Origin: Fragilariopsis cylindrus CCMP1102
Taxonomy: Eukaryota; Bacillariophyta; Bacillariophyceae; Bacillariales; Bacillariaceae
Assembly: GCA_900095095.1 (NCBI GenBank)
Contig: FMBT01000400.1
Coordinates: 62,001-126,000, forward strand
DNA: 64,000 nucleotides
Direction of reading: 5' to 3'
The notes below the pieces were generated by a model that was not told the origin of the DNA, made no database searches, and worked only from the letters and a program-made list of their open reading frames with translations. Positions within the stretch are counted from its first letter, which is position 1; every line of letters starts with the position of its first letter. Shown here one piece after another: positions 35,501 to 47,300 of the stretch. The translations under genes were made by a program, and so were the position numbers.

Positions 35501-36089
35501 CCTAGGTGCCATTGTAGTTGAATATTTTTAATTATATTTCTTATTGGATTGTAATATTATGAAAATACGTAAAATGCGTGGTAAAGTTACGAAAACAGCT
35601 AGTGACTAAAATTTCTTCACTAGTAGTTGTTAGTGTGTGTGAAAATTTCAAAACACAAGATTTGAAAAAGAATTTGTTAGTAAATTTGCTAGTTAAGTTT
35701 ACAAGACTGACCATTTGATCCATATTTTTGATGCGTTGATTGCCTCTTTTTTGTGTGACTTCAACAATTTTTCAAATTTTGAGTCTTGGACGCGAGTCAC
35801 ATCAGAATATTTGACCAAAAATGGCTGTTGCGCGACACATTTTTGCGTCTCTCCGATCCAAACACTGGTGGGCCGAAATTAAGTAGGTACGGGCACATGA
35901 GGGGTTCCGTTGGGCTGTTACAAACTCCTGGGGAGTACTATTAAGTATGTAAAAAGACACGTGTCTTTGAACGGAGACGCATTGTGTCTCAATAGGGGGG
36001 TGTAAGTCCATTTTTTGAGGGAGAAACACCCCAAAGAAAAAAGGGGCTCTTTTTCATGCGCCATTATTGGAGCAATAGCTTGAAAGCTG
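32577..36089 (-). mobile_element. piggyBac-type DNA transposon with both ends
   Basis: A 3.5-kb element. The left end CAGCTTTCAAGCTAT (32577-32591) is the exact reverse complement of the right end ATAGCTTGAAAGCTG (36075-36089). Both are flanked by the tetranucleotide TTAA (32573-32576 and 36090-36093), the target duplicated by piggyBac transposases. The single gene inside runs on the minus strand. Perfect 15-bp ends with intact TTAA duplications suggest recent arrival. On its right side the element adjoins a decayed Ser-Pro-repeat sequence. Confidence 0.92.
33023..35512 (-). CDS. piggyBac-like transposase (DDE_Tnp_1_7), one in-frame stop
   Basis: The ATG is at 35512. Exon 1 (35512-34586, 309 codons) encodes a Tudor- or chromo-like N-terminal segment (WWVGYTGSSLHDGKIVSFD) and the start of the DDE_Tnp_1_7 domain. 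Intron 34487-34585 (GTATGT...ACAAG) leads to exon 2, which carries the catalytic Asp residues in WITTDES, CVVMDSAYMGD and VWADNNFVKTLSN. These are the three Asp of piggyBac transposases. The frame meets TGA at 33578 after about 611 residues. The same frame then stays open to 33023 and encodes a basic linker and a Cys/His-rich domain (CKYEKCPG...CEQC...WLCH...CHLQYH), like the DNA-binding cysteine-rich domain at piggyBac C-termini. So one nonsense codon separates the catalytic part from the Cys domain, and the copy may be newly inactive. Confidence 0.88.
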
Positions 36090-36097
36090 TTAACAGG

Positions 36098-36480
36098 GAA
36101 GAACATGGTTAACCACTTGAAAGTGAAGATTTACTAGGAGCAGAGCTAAGTGCTGGTTTGCCACTTGGAATTATTGTAGATGTACTAGAAGTTGTAGAGC
36201 ATATACTTGGTGAACCACTAGGAATAGAAGAGGTACTAGAAGCAGAACTTACAGTTGGTGAACCGTTCGAAATTGATGATGTACTAGGAGAGTAGAACTC
36301 ATATTTGGTGTGCCATAAGGAACTGTATAGACATACTAGGGCAGAACTTGCACACTTTGTGAACCACTTGGAATAGAAGATGTACTAGGATCAGACTTGA
36401 TGAACAACTAGGGGAAAAGAAGAAGGTACTAGGAGTAAAACTTAAATCTGGTGAACCTGCACACTTTGAAAACCACTCGG
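36098..36480 (-). pseudogene. remnant of a Ser-Pro-repeat surface protein gene
   Basis: Read on the minus strand, the sequence gives repeats such as SSIPSGSPS, SAPSKSS and IIPSGKP, like the PS-x-x-PS stalk encoded at 6300-7070. The repeat period is about 60-70 bases with CACTAGG / CCACTTGG words. The frame breaks several times and no Cys module or signal peptide is seen, so this is a fragment. The piggyBac element lies immediately to its left. Confidence 0.6.
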
Positions 36481-36559
36481 AATAGAAAATGTACTTAGGA
36501 GCAGAAGGGACAACATACATACATATATACTGTAGAATATCTTCTCTAGAAACTCAATG

Positions 36560-37640
36560 TACACATCAGACAGGAGGAGAATTTTGTGATGTGTATCCAC
36601 CAGTGATATACATGTGTTACTGGACAACCTTTACTTGCAAAAGCTTACAAGAAGGGGCACATTTTAATACAAATAGAACCTACATGGGAACACATCAGAC
36701 AGTGAGAGTGATGTTGTGGGTCCACCAGTGATGATATCAATATTACTGTACCACCACTACATGCATTTTTTTCCTGAGTTTCTTGAGAAATACGCAACCA
36801 ATCAGCTGTTGTTGAAGATATTATTGTTCTATACTCTTTGGTTATTAACAGGAATAAATAATAGCAGCCTGCTAGGAGTGGATGTACCAGTGATCTTGTT
36901 GATGTGCAGAAGTTTATAGGAAATCACTACAAATTCACACACAGTGGTGGCAGCTCTTGCTGTTGTTTCGTGTTGTTTGATTAGCAGGCATTATTGTTAA
37001 TTAATAGGAATAGACAAATATAGCATATGCGCCAAAGGAATGGATCCATCCATAAGTCATATATATCACCTTTATCTATATTTACATGTTATGCAAAAGT
37101 TTACGTAACGAATTCACACATAGCAGCAGTAGTAGCAGCATGCTGTTGCTGTTGCTGTTGCTGTTCCATATTGTTATTTGGTTGACAGGGAATACGTAAA
37201 TCCAACATGCTCAAGGAGTGGATCCACCCCCAGTAATATACCAGTATTGTTTTCATTTTCCTATATCAACACAGTAACCCCTTACCTTCATATTATATTC
37301 AGAAGTTTACAAGAATTGCTGACAACTTCTCATTACGGCAGCACTTCTTGAGTTGTTGTTTCATATTGTTTATTAGTTTGCAGAGAATAGACAAAACCAG
37401 CATGCTCCAGGAGTGGATCCACCCCAAGTAATATACCAGTAATATTGTTGTCCTTTTCCTATACCGATACAATAACCCCTTCACATCCAAAAGTTTACAA
37501 TAATTGCTCATCAAATACTCATTACAATAGCAGTTCTTGAGTTGTTGTCCCATACTGTTTGGTTTGCAGAGAATAGATTGGAAAAACCAACGTTACAGGA
37601 GTGTATACACTACATCAGTGATATGTCAATATTTTGTACC
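36560..37640. repeat. degenerate tandem array, about seven units of 120-200 bp
   Basis: Units are marked by a GGAGTGGATCCACC-like word followed by AGTAATATACCAGT, at about 36597, 36718, 36876, 37038, 37208, 37409 and 37598. Further shared words are TGCAGAGAATAGA, AGAAGTTTACA and GAGTTGTTGTYTCATA. Units diverge strongly and lengthen to the right. The third from last and last but one are the most alike. No frame is open through the array. Origin unknown. Confidence 0.65.
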
Positions 37641-38390
37641 ACTCCTGATGCTGCATTCCTGCCATACAGGTTTTCTGATCCTGCCAGCATACCGGTTAGT
37701 TAGTTTAATGTACCTTAGGTTTTTCAATCGCCCATATACTATTATTCTCAAGCAGGTCAATTCTACCACACTCTTCTTACTGCACCTAAAACCAACACCA
37801 GAGCCAAGAGGGCTTTTCCAATCCAAGCAAATGTGATGAAATAGTATTACTGGGAGAGAAATAGGATTGTGACCTATTGTGGTTGTATGTGTAGCAGTTC
37901 TTACAAATAGTGTAATATACATGTATTGCTCATCACTATGTCCAATATGATATGTTTGTTAAGATATATAGCACACCGTAGTCATCTTCTGTATCCAACC
38001 ACTTTTTCCCATGCAATGTGATATGCTGCCTGCCATATTATTTTTTCATTGCTGCTCAGGTTTTGCACTTGTCACATCAGCAATTGTCTCACTAGTTGGA
38101 AGGGTTTATCATGGGGCAGGGGTAAAATAGTCACAGAGGGGATCTTTCTACTATACACAACTTGATCACATACAACATAACAGCATGATGATACCCACCA
38201 TCACCTAGTATAGCACTTTTTTCACTGATGGAAGGGATACTGTGTGATTAGAGCAGCAAGCAGAGGGGGTTTATTGTCATTTGTTGTCTCACTGATGGGA
38301 GGGGGACCAGGTGAGTAGGAGCAAGCAGAGGGAGATTGAAATATGTCTCTTGTACTAGGTAGCTAGGTAGCTAGCTATTGCACACCTTTA
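37641..38390. other. intergenic
   Basis: No supported gene. There is an AGCTAGGTAGCTAG microsatellite near 38358-38375 and several GATGGGAGGG-like words (for example 38223-38290), which may be decayed repeats. Confidence 0.4.
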
Positions 38391-38424
38391 ACTCATGATG
38401 GATATGGTATGGGTGAGTTTGTAT
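38391..38424 (+). repeat. left copy of a 34-bp direct repeat flanking the MAPEG gene
   Basis: Identical over 34 bases to 39342-39375 (begins ACTCATGATGGATATGG). A few bases later both copies continue with TATTAGTGT. It lies about 220 bases before the MAPEG start codon. Confidence 0.9.
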
Positions 38425-38646
38425 TATTAGTGTATCTCCGGGTGACTTGCAATTACTATTGCCGGTTTGCGAAAATATCTTCCTGTTCTTCAAGCGCGCT
38501 TTCCCAATATTGAGTCGTGAAGTAAAATTGCATATTCCAATATTCAACATTTTAGTCCCTTGAAAGTAAGATGTCATCATCCATAAAACAATTTGGCTAT
38601 CTCGCTACAAATATTACTGTACACCACACACAAGAAAGAATCAATC

Positions 38647-39321
38647 ATGGATAACAATAAGACGATGATCGTCGAGACTGATAGCAAGGGTATACCTCTC
38701 AAGCACGTAGGCTATCCCGACAGCATGTCTGTCGCAACATTTTATGTTGTTGGCAATGTTGTCATGGGTGGCATTGGGCTCGCAATGGCGTGGTTCCTAG
38801 CCTACAACCCTACTGAAGCCACACGTGCTATTGTCGATGCCAAAATCGGTATTCTTGTCGAGCACAATCTCGGTTGGTTATTCCTTGGGATCTTCTTCGT
38901 GAAACTCCTTCAGGTACCCCTTCACATTATTCTCGGTGAAGCACGCAAGGCATCGAAGGTAGCAGTTCCAAACCAGCACGTGTACCGAATCATGGGATCT
39001 GAGGGATCTCGGTTGGGGTATGTGTTAATGGAAACCGAAGGGGAACATGGTGCCTTTAATCGTGCCCAGCGAGCCCTGATGAATTATCACGAGACATTCC
39101 CCACTCTTGTGTTGCAGTACGTTGCAGCCAGCTGGGTCTTCCCGTTCGAGGCATTTCTGTGTGTCATGGTATGGGCAGCGACAAGGTGCATCGCTGCCGT
39201 TGGGTATAGATCTTCTGCATGGGGACGATTCAATGGAAACGTGCCTGGATTATTGGCAATCTCTACTATTCAAGGCATGGTGCTTATTGCTTCTATCAAG
39301 GCACTACTACTGTCTGCATGA
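38647..39321 (+). CDS. MAPEG-family membrane protein
   Basis: A 224-residue protein. The ATG at 38647 (MDNNKTMIVETDSKG) is the first in the frame. Membrane segments are near residues 32-52, 75-95, 160-180 and 205-222. The signature is FNRAQRALMNYHETFPTLVL followed by RCIAAVGY. It matches the R-x-x-x-N-x-x-E core that binds glutathione in MAPEG proteins (microsomal glutathione S-transferases, leukotriene C4 synthase and kin). It is likely an ER or plastid-envelope enzyme of glutathione or lipid peroxide metabolism. Codon use is clearly different from that of the neighbours: many codons end in C or G (about half), against mostly A/T in VPS35, RPL14 or the SDR. It is single-exon and bounded by direct repeats. 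Confidence 0.85.
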   Translation: MDNNKTMIVETDSKGIPLKHVGYPDSMSVATFYVVGNVVMGGIGLAMAWFLAYNPTEATRAIVDAKIGILVEHNLGWLFLGIFFVKLLQVPLHIILGEARKASKVAVPNQHVYRIMGSEGSRLGYVLMETEGEHGAFNRAQRALMNYHETFPTLVLQYVAASWVFPFEAFLCVMVWAATRCIAAVGYRSSAWGRFNGNVPGLLAISTIQGMVLIASIKALLLSA

Positions 39322-39341
39322 TAATAGGGCAGTTACAATTT

Positions 39342-39375
39342 ACTCATGATGGATATGGTATGGGTGAGTTTGTAT
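39342..39375 (+). repeat. right copy of a 34-bp direct repeat flanking the MAPEG gene
   Basis: Identical to 38391-38424. It starts 20 bases after the MAPEG stop codon. Together the two copies bracket the gene and its immediate upstream region. Confidence 0.9.
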
Positions 39376-39871
39376 AGTATTAGTGTTAGTGAGATTGGAT
39401 GTTTATCTCATCTCATGCTGAGTTCAGTTGTTAGTTGTTGGAGGTTCAATATTGTAGTAGAGAGGCAAACATGATGTGATGGTGGTGTACAGTAGAAGGA
39501 AATGGTAGGATGATCTTGCTCATTTTATTTTATGATGGGATAGGTAGGGACAAAATGAGGCAATGTGCACCATTATTCATCATCAAGAGTTGAAAAAAGA
39601 AGGTTATGGGTTGTTTTGATGTAGTACTCATTCCAACAATCAATTGGGGACGATACAATGTCAAAATATTGTGTGTGTGCTACTATTTATTTGTTTCTCG
39701 TATGCTAGCTACGGTACAGCAGTCCAGTGCGATATATCATACTACGATGAGTGACTAATAGAATATCGAATTAAGTAATACATCAATAATAAGTTATATA
39801 TAAGTTTCTTGTTAGTTAGTTAGTTAGTTCGTGTTTATATTTTCATTCATTTCTTTTAAAAGTTGTATTAT
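39376..39871. other. intergenic between convergent genes
   Basis: No gene. A TTAG/AGTT tandem tract lies near 39810-39830. The poly(A) signals of the MAPEG and ATP synthase genes should lie here. Confidence 0.5.
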
Positions 39872-41394
39872 TTAAAGAACTAATTTTGGTTTACCGGTAT
39901 CTAAATCAAAACGGAAATACATTTCTTCGTTGTCCGCAATAGCATTCATTTTACTTAATGTAGTACGACGTGATTCGGATAATTCTGATCCATCATCGGA
40001 TGCTTTTGCTGCCTTAGCTTGTTCGGCAAAGTAGGCCACAAATTGAGCCTGGACTGGATCACCACCACCACCAGCATTATTACCCATAAGTTTTGAGATA
40101 GCTGCTGTGGTGGCTGCCTTCTTTAATTCCTTCGATGCAGTAAATCTAGCATTCACAGCAGCAGTTGCGTCCTCCATCATAGTAATTTTAGCTTTCTCGT
40201 AGGCATTATTTTCTTCGGTTGCCACCATACCTAAAATCTTTTCCATTTGATCTTTTAATAAATGTTGTGGTTTGATGGCACCCGACGTATTTAATTTGAC
40301 ATAAGATGTTTCTGTTAACTCCATCACATTCTGGTAATCGTCCACAATATTTTCCGTTAATTTCATATATTCCACCGCTTCTTCCAATTTTGAAATCACA
40401 TTCTCTTCCGCATCATTTTGTGCCTTTAAAATATCATTGGCTTCTTCTTTAAACATATTTGCCATCATTTCACCACCCTGTGTGTAGGCAATAACACAAA
40501 ATCCAAGGAATGTGGAGGCAAGAAGAGTTTCTTCATTTGGAATAAACCATTGGAATTCTAATATTGGTACAGCCACAGCAACACCAATAGGGATGGCATA
40601 TAATGGACTAAGACCACCAGATGAGGAGGAGGCTTCCACGATGGCAGCGTTATCCTTCTTTTCTTCCTCCTGGCGTGGTGCAGAAGAATGGAAAGATGAT
40701 GATACCGACGGGACAGCCCATGAACGGGCACTGTAATTGTTATTGGAAGAAATGAAAGATTAAAGAATGAAGACGTTGTTAGACACACGGATGGGTGGGT
40801 GATTTTTGAATAGTAACGGACATTCGAGCGATTTGTGTCAAGACAAAATAGTGGCAACATTATCGCGACGTGTAGAAAGGAAAATGGATAAAACGAAAGG
40901 GAGTGCTATACGTTTCGTTTCATTTCATTTCACTTCATTCGACTCGTTATGTCCAATAACTGGGGCATGAAGACTAGGGAAAGACCGACACGGCAAATCG
41001 AATAGGTGGAAGGATTGCTATGCTACTACGATTGATTGAGATTGTTTAGTACCCCCACAGTCATTGTAGCAGCATAGCGACTAGACACGGTTCATTCTTT
41101 CATTTCTAGTTAAGGTACTGGGCGGGCATGGTATTACGAATTACTGTAGGTACATTCGTTCAATTTTGTGTCGACACAAAAAAAATAATTGCATTTTCAT
41201 TTACGTAGGATCTAGTACTATTTCTACGTAGATGCGATCGCCGATGAAATTGGTTTAAGTCGATGAATGACCATTGCGGATACGGATAGCCGGTTGTCTC
41301 TATAAGATTAAGTTACTATTGAACGATTTACTTACCCCGTCGATGATCGAGATACACCTCTCTTGGCAAGCGACGATGTTGCTAGTCTAAACAT
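39872..41394 (-). CDS. ATP4: mitochondrial ATP synthase subunit b
   Basis: Two exons: 41394-41336 and 40730-39872, with an intron of 605 nt (GTAAGT...TTACAG) in phase 2, giving 305 residues. The short first exon encodes a mitochondrial targeting peptide (MFRLATSSLAKRGVSRSS), so the long second-exon frame alone would miss the true start. The mature part has SPLYAIPIGVAVAVPILEFQWFIPNEET, a two-helix membrane hairpin typical of stramenopile Fo subunit b, then STFLGFCVIAY and a long charged helix (about residues 120-260). That helix forms the peripheral stalk linking Fo to F1. The frame is intact. It diverges from VPS35 across about 720 bases. Confidence 0.88.
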
Positions 41395-42116
41395 AATTCT
41401 AGGTCTATTATTAATACAACAAAGGTATTGCTTGTACCGGTGAGTTGGGTTGCTTGAGCTATCTGTTTGTTTGGTGTTGTTGCTTTTTTGCTGCGTGCTT
41501 TTTTACAGTGAACGTTGTACGGAGGTTCGCCACAACTAAGCACAGGATTTTTTTAGGAGTTGCGAGTGCGTGTTTAGCAAATCTCTCTGTGAAATTACAC
41601 GCGCATTCAGCATGCGTCTGCGTATATTAAGACAGAGATAGCTCTTAATTAATGGAGGATGGTCCTGAATATATGAGGTCTCTGATAAACTATTTAAATC
41701 AAAATATTTTCCAACAAGATGTATTTCACTAAGGTATGATTATGTTTTTTTTGTAGAGATTATCGCAACCTCTCAACAACAAACAGAATGAATGAATCGA
41801 ATCCAAACAAAAGAACGACATCGACGTTGTTGTTGACGCGACGAACTCGTTAAAAAAATCTTCATCTCGTAAAACACGAGTAAAAAAGAGTACAGTAACT
41901 TAGTCACGACAACAAACAAACAAAAAGGAAGAGAAATAATACTCGAGAGACAGAAGGGAATAAAAGAAATAGGAGCAACAGTACTACTCACTTACATAGA
42001 GATTATCGAAAACTCTGGGAGGCTTTCTAACCGATCGGTCGGTACTGTATATCGAGTGATAAGATTGACGGTAGTTTCAGTCCGATCTTTTCTGTTCAAG
42101 AGTCATTTGCTAAAAA
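41395..42116. promoter_or_regulatory. divergent intergenic region between ATP synthase b and VPS35
   Basis: About 720 bases separate two start codons that point away from each other, so both promoters must lie here. No specific motif is assigned. Small frames inside look accidental. Confidence 0.5.
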
Positions 42117-42932
42117 ATGGCAGACGGACAACAACAACAACGACAACAATCGTCGTCGTCGATGATGTCGGCCGCATCATCAGGTGGTCAAACAGGAGGT
42201 CCAATAACAATGGGTGGTACACCTGGTGAAGGTGGATTTATGACTGGTGGACCAGAACCAACGGGTCAACCACAACCGTCGCAACAACAACAACAGCCTA
42301 TCTACGGCAATACTACTAGTAACAACATGGGTAGTCCTGGTGGAGGAGGAAACACTTACGGCGGTGGTACTATGAATAATGATATGATTAGTCCGATGAA
42401 TAGTCCTCAAAAGCAAGGAAGTATTACTCAATACGCTACTCCTATTGCACAGCAACAGCAACAATATCAGCAGCAGCAGCAGCAGCAGCAGCAATATCAA
42501 CAACAACAACAGCCTGGAATGATGTACAATAACAATAACAATAACAATACGACGATGAATAATAATAATCAATACCGGCCACAACAACAACAGCAACCGT
42601 CGCCGTCGCTGTCGCAATTACAGCAACAGCAACATCCATCATCTCCGTATAATTTAAATCCACCACCCCAACCCAGAGGAAGTGAAGGCGCTGTTGGTGG
42701 AAATACCAACAATATGAGTTTTGCACAACGATCTGCTATGATGCAACAACAGCAGCCACAACAGCAACCACAACCACAACCACCCGTATCACAAATTCAT
42801 GTTCCGAATAATAATAATAATATCAATCAACAGCAACAGCAATTTCAACCACAGCAGCAACAGTATGGTCAACCACAACCTTCACCTTTATCAAATACTG
42901 CTTCTTATCAAGGTGGCGGTGGCGGTGGCGGT

Positions 42933-42965
<33 letters not shown>

Positions 42966-44307
42966 TGCTAGCGTAGTAGGAAATACAAGTAATGCTTATC
43001 AGGGTGGGGTGGTGGAGGAGGAGGAAGTTTTGCACAACGATCATCCATGTTGAGACAGCAACAGCAACAGCAACCATCACTATCATCAAATGCTTATCAG
43101 GGTGGAAATTTTGCGCAACAACAACAACAACAACCAGTCCAACCTGGACAATATAATTTATCAAGTCCACATTCGATGGGAGGACAACAACACAACAACC
43201 ACACCACAACAACAACAACAGCCTCAAACGGGAGGTGGTGGTGGTGGTAGTGGAGGAGGAATGAATAATTCCTATATGGGTCAACAACAACCTCAAATGC
43301 AACAACAAGGTCCTGTTCCTGTTCCTGCTGCTACCGGTTCATTCGCACAACGTCAAGCTGCTATGATGACAGGACAACAACAGATTCAGCAGCAGCAGCA
43401 GCAGCAGCAGCAACAACCACAACAACAACCACAATCGATGCAGCAGCAACAAGTTCCTCCTCCATCTACTGTCGCCGCCAGTAGTGCTGGAGGTTCATTC
43501 GCACAACGGCAGGCTGCTATGATGTCGGGACAACAGTCGCAACAACCGCAACAGCAGGTTCAGCAGCAGCAGCAGCAGCAGCAGCAGCACTTTCAACAAC
43601 AAGGAGGAGGAGGTATGGTTCCACTGCCTCAACAGCAACAGCAACATCAGCAACAATTCCAACAACAACAACAACAACAACCAACACAACAAACGTTACA
43701 ACAACAACGTCATGCAATGTTAATGGATACACCAGAAATTATTGCACAACAACAACGTTTATTAACAGATGCGACACGTAAAGTACAAGAACATTCCTAT
43801 TATATGAAAGAATGTATGTCACGATATGATCTACCTGGTGTACTAGATCGTGCAGCATCTATGGTATCAGAATTAGGCGAACATGCACACGCACATCATC
43901 ATCATCATTATCATCCACCAGCACCAGGTGCAACAGGAACAACAACAGCATTAAATCCAAAAAATTACTATGAATTGCATTTAAAGACATTAGAAGAACT
44001 TCCACAATTAGAAGAATATTTACTAAATATTGCTGCTTCTTCGTCAAAACAAAATCAGAATCAGAATCAGAATCAGAATCAAAATCAGATCCAAAATACA
44101 GGTGATCATGATCCTAATGTAAATAATACGAATAATAATCCTTCTGCTTATCCACTGAACAACAACAGCATGAATCAGAATCCATTACTTACGGCGGCAG
44201 GAGCAGGTGGTGACAATAACATGCCTGGTGCTGCTGAAGGTATGTCGTCGTCGTTCGGCGGTATGAATAATAACAATCCGATGATGATGGCATCTCCCAT
44301 CGGTCAA

Positions 44308-44338
<31 letters not shown>

Positions 44339-47300
44339 CACAGTTTCAGCAGCAGCAACAGCAAGCAACCAGTTGGACAGCAACAGCAACCTCCCACCAC
44401 CATAATATCAATAATAATTCAATTTCATATACAATGAAAGAATTATATGATTGTGTACATATTGTCCTAATGTATTATCAAGATTGTATCTACAAATTTG
44501 TGCTGCATCTGCATTAATTCGATCAGGGGAAGAAAGTGTACGATATGTATTTAAAGATTTAATTGAAGCAGTAAAATGTGTCCAGAATCCTGTTCGGGGA
44601 TTGTTTTTGCGTCATTATCTATTACAAGCATTTCGTGATAAGTTACCAAACATACCAATACCAATTGATCAAATTGGACTACCGATCCGTGATGGTGCTA
44701 ATCAAGCACAAGCATCACATGCAGGTGACGATCATCGTGGTGAAGGTACTGTTAAAGATTCATATGAATTTGTACTATCTAACTTTATTGAAATGAATAA
44801 ATTATGGGTACGGATACAACATTTACCTGGTGATCAAAGAACAAAAGAAGTTCGACGTCGTCGTGAAAAGGATCGTAATGAATTACGTATATTAGTTGGT
44901 ACTAATCTTGTTCGATTAAGTGCATTGGATTCAATTACATCAACAATTTATGGTCAAGTTATATTACCAACTGTTTTAGATCAAATTGTTATCTGTGCTG
45001 ATCCATTAAGTCAAGCATATTTAATTGATTGTATCGTACAGGTATTCCCAGATGAGTATCATATTGAAACAATGCCTATTCTATTAGGAGTTTGTCCAAA
45101 ATTACGTGATAAAGTCAATATCCGTACGATCCTTATTAGTTTAATGGATCGACTTGTTAATTATCTAGCAGATGAAGAATTATTAGATGAAAAGGACTCT
45201 AATCAAGTTAAGAAAAGTGTTGCATTGGATTCATTCAACATGTTTAATGAATGTGTACAGAATGTATACAATTCACGTGGACCGAAATTAAATGCAAAGG
45301 AGGTTATACGACTCCAAACTGCATTGTTGGATTTTAGTATGAAATGCTACAAGGGTAATTTAGAACAAATTACATTATGTTTACGAAATTGTGTTTTAGC
45401 AATGCAACAGGCACGTGATAATGTGTCATTAATGATGGGAGGAGGAGGGCAGCAGCAACAACAACAACAACAACACCAGGCATTAGAACCAGTTGCTACA
45501 AAGGAACTAGAAAAATTACTAAGCATTCCATTAGATGAATTAGGATTAGGTGCATTAAATTTAGACTATTATTCTGATTTAATTGTATTTTTACCATGGA
45601 ATAATCGTCGTGAGGTCGCATTAACGATGTTGAAGGCTGTTACTAATACAACAACAAGTAAAAAATCAGCACCTGATAGTGTGAAGGGAATTGAAGACTT
45701 GTTTTCTGTTATTGCACCCGTCTTACGGGGTGAACATGATCCATCACCTACTGCTACTACTAATAATATGGATGAAACATCAAATTTGATGGCCGGATTA
45801 AGTGTTTCTCCACAGCAACAGCAACAACAACAGCAGCAACATCATCAATTTCATAATGGAGCTGTTGCTGGCGGGAGTATTGATCGTATTCAGTATCAAC
45901 AAGATAGTGCACTCGTATCGAAATTTATTGGTATGTTAGATAATTCTGATACCGATATTCTTTTTGGAATGTTGGATGTTGCACGTATCCATTTGAGTAC
46001 CGGTCGTAATCATGCAAGTACCGCTCATGTGGCATTAGTATTTGCATCATTAAAAGTAGCACGACGTATTTTCAATGACGAAGAACAAGAACCAGAACAA
46101 TGCGACGATGATGATAATGATGCTGGCGATGATGACTGTGATGATCCTTCTCCTTCCGAAGAAGAATCACTACCAACAAATGTTGTTGTACCTGTGGTAA
46201 AAACTGATGATATCGACGAAGCGGCGAAAGCCGGACCAGTTACTGCGAAGGAAAAAGACGCTACCGCAACGACGGATGACGACGGCGACGACGATGTTGA
46301 AGGTAGCAACGAAAAGGAAGGAGAAACAACAAAGACGGACGAAAAAATCGAGGACGAGAAAATTAACAATTGTGACACGACAAATGGTGACGACACAGAC
46401 AAAAAAGAAAAGGCAACAGAAGAAGAAGAAGCACCAGAAGAAGATAAGAAACCTGCAGCTAAAGAAGAAATCGTGTCACCCAAAGTGGAAAAATCGAAGA
46501 AGACGCCCAAGACTGTGAGGTAAGTTGCTATAACTGTAGCATTGTTCGTAGTGTTACTTGCACTTTGATTACTCAAAATTCGTTACGTTACCTCACACTT
46601 CACCATAAACTATTTTGCGTACCACGTTTATCATCAATATTTCTATTTCACCCCCCAAAAGTTGTCGCAAGGTATTTGTATTTATTCAACAAATAATCGC
46701 ATCTTTTGCTCAAACCAATCCGGAACGTGGAATCAAGTTGTATTTGGAGGCTGCATTGACAGCCGATAAACTTGGTTTTAGCTTACCGGAGGGAAATGAT
46801 CAACTAGAAACATTCGGTTCGATCACGTTCGAATTATTTACACAATCATTCTCGTTGTACGAACAGCATGTAATGGCAGATACAAGAATTCAACGTCGGT
46901 GTGTAACATCTATGATCGGAAAATTATTGGCATGCCGATCATTGGGGAAGAAAGAATATGAAGGATTGATAATGAAAACATCCAAGTTTGCTGCTAAGAT
47001 GATCAAAAAGTCTGAACAATGCGAAATGGTTACACGTTGCGCACATTTATTCTACAACGTAGTGATCGGTGGTGACGATGATAATAATGTTGTGTATGCG
47101 AATCCACAACGTTGTCTCGAATGTTTACAACGATCATTGAAATTAGCTGATTCATGTACGAATGTTGATCCATCCAATTTAAGACTCTTTGTGGATTTAT
47201 TAGACTCTTACTGCTACTTCTTCGAAAAGAAAAATTCGTCTATTACTGGGAATTATATTACAGGACTGGTCGCTCTCATCAAGGAACAAGTCAATAGTGC

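Noticed and set aside
42180-44400. Many long Leu/Val/Ala-rich minus-strand frames opposite VPS35
   Set aside because: They are shadows of CAG/CAA/GGT repeats in the plus-strand coding region.
46025-46576. Minus-strand Ser-rich 183-codon frame
   Set aside because: Complement of the acidic VPS35 insertion; composition is that of antisense GAA/GAT codons.
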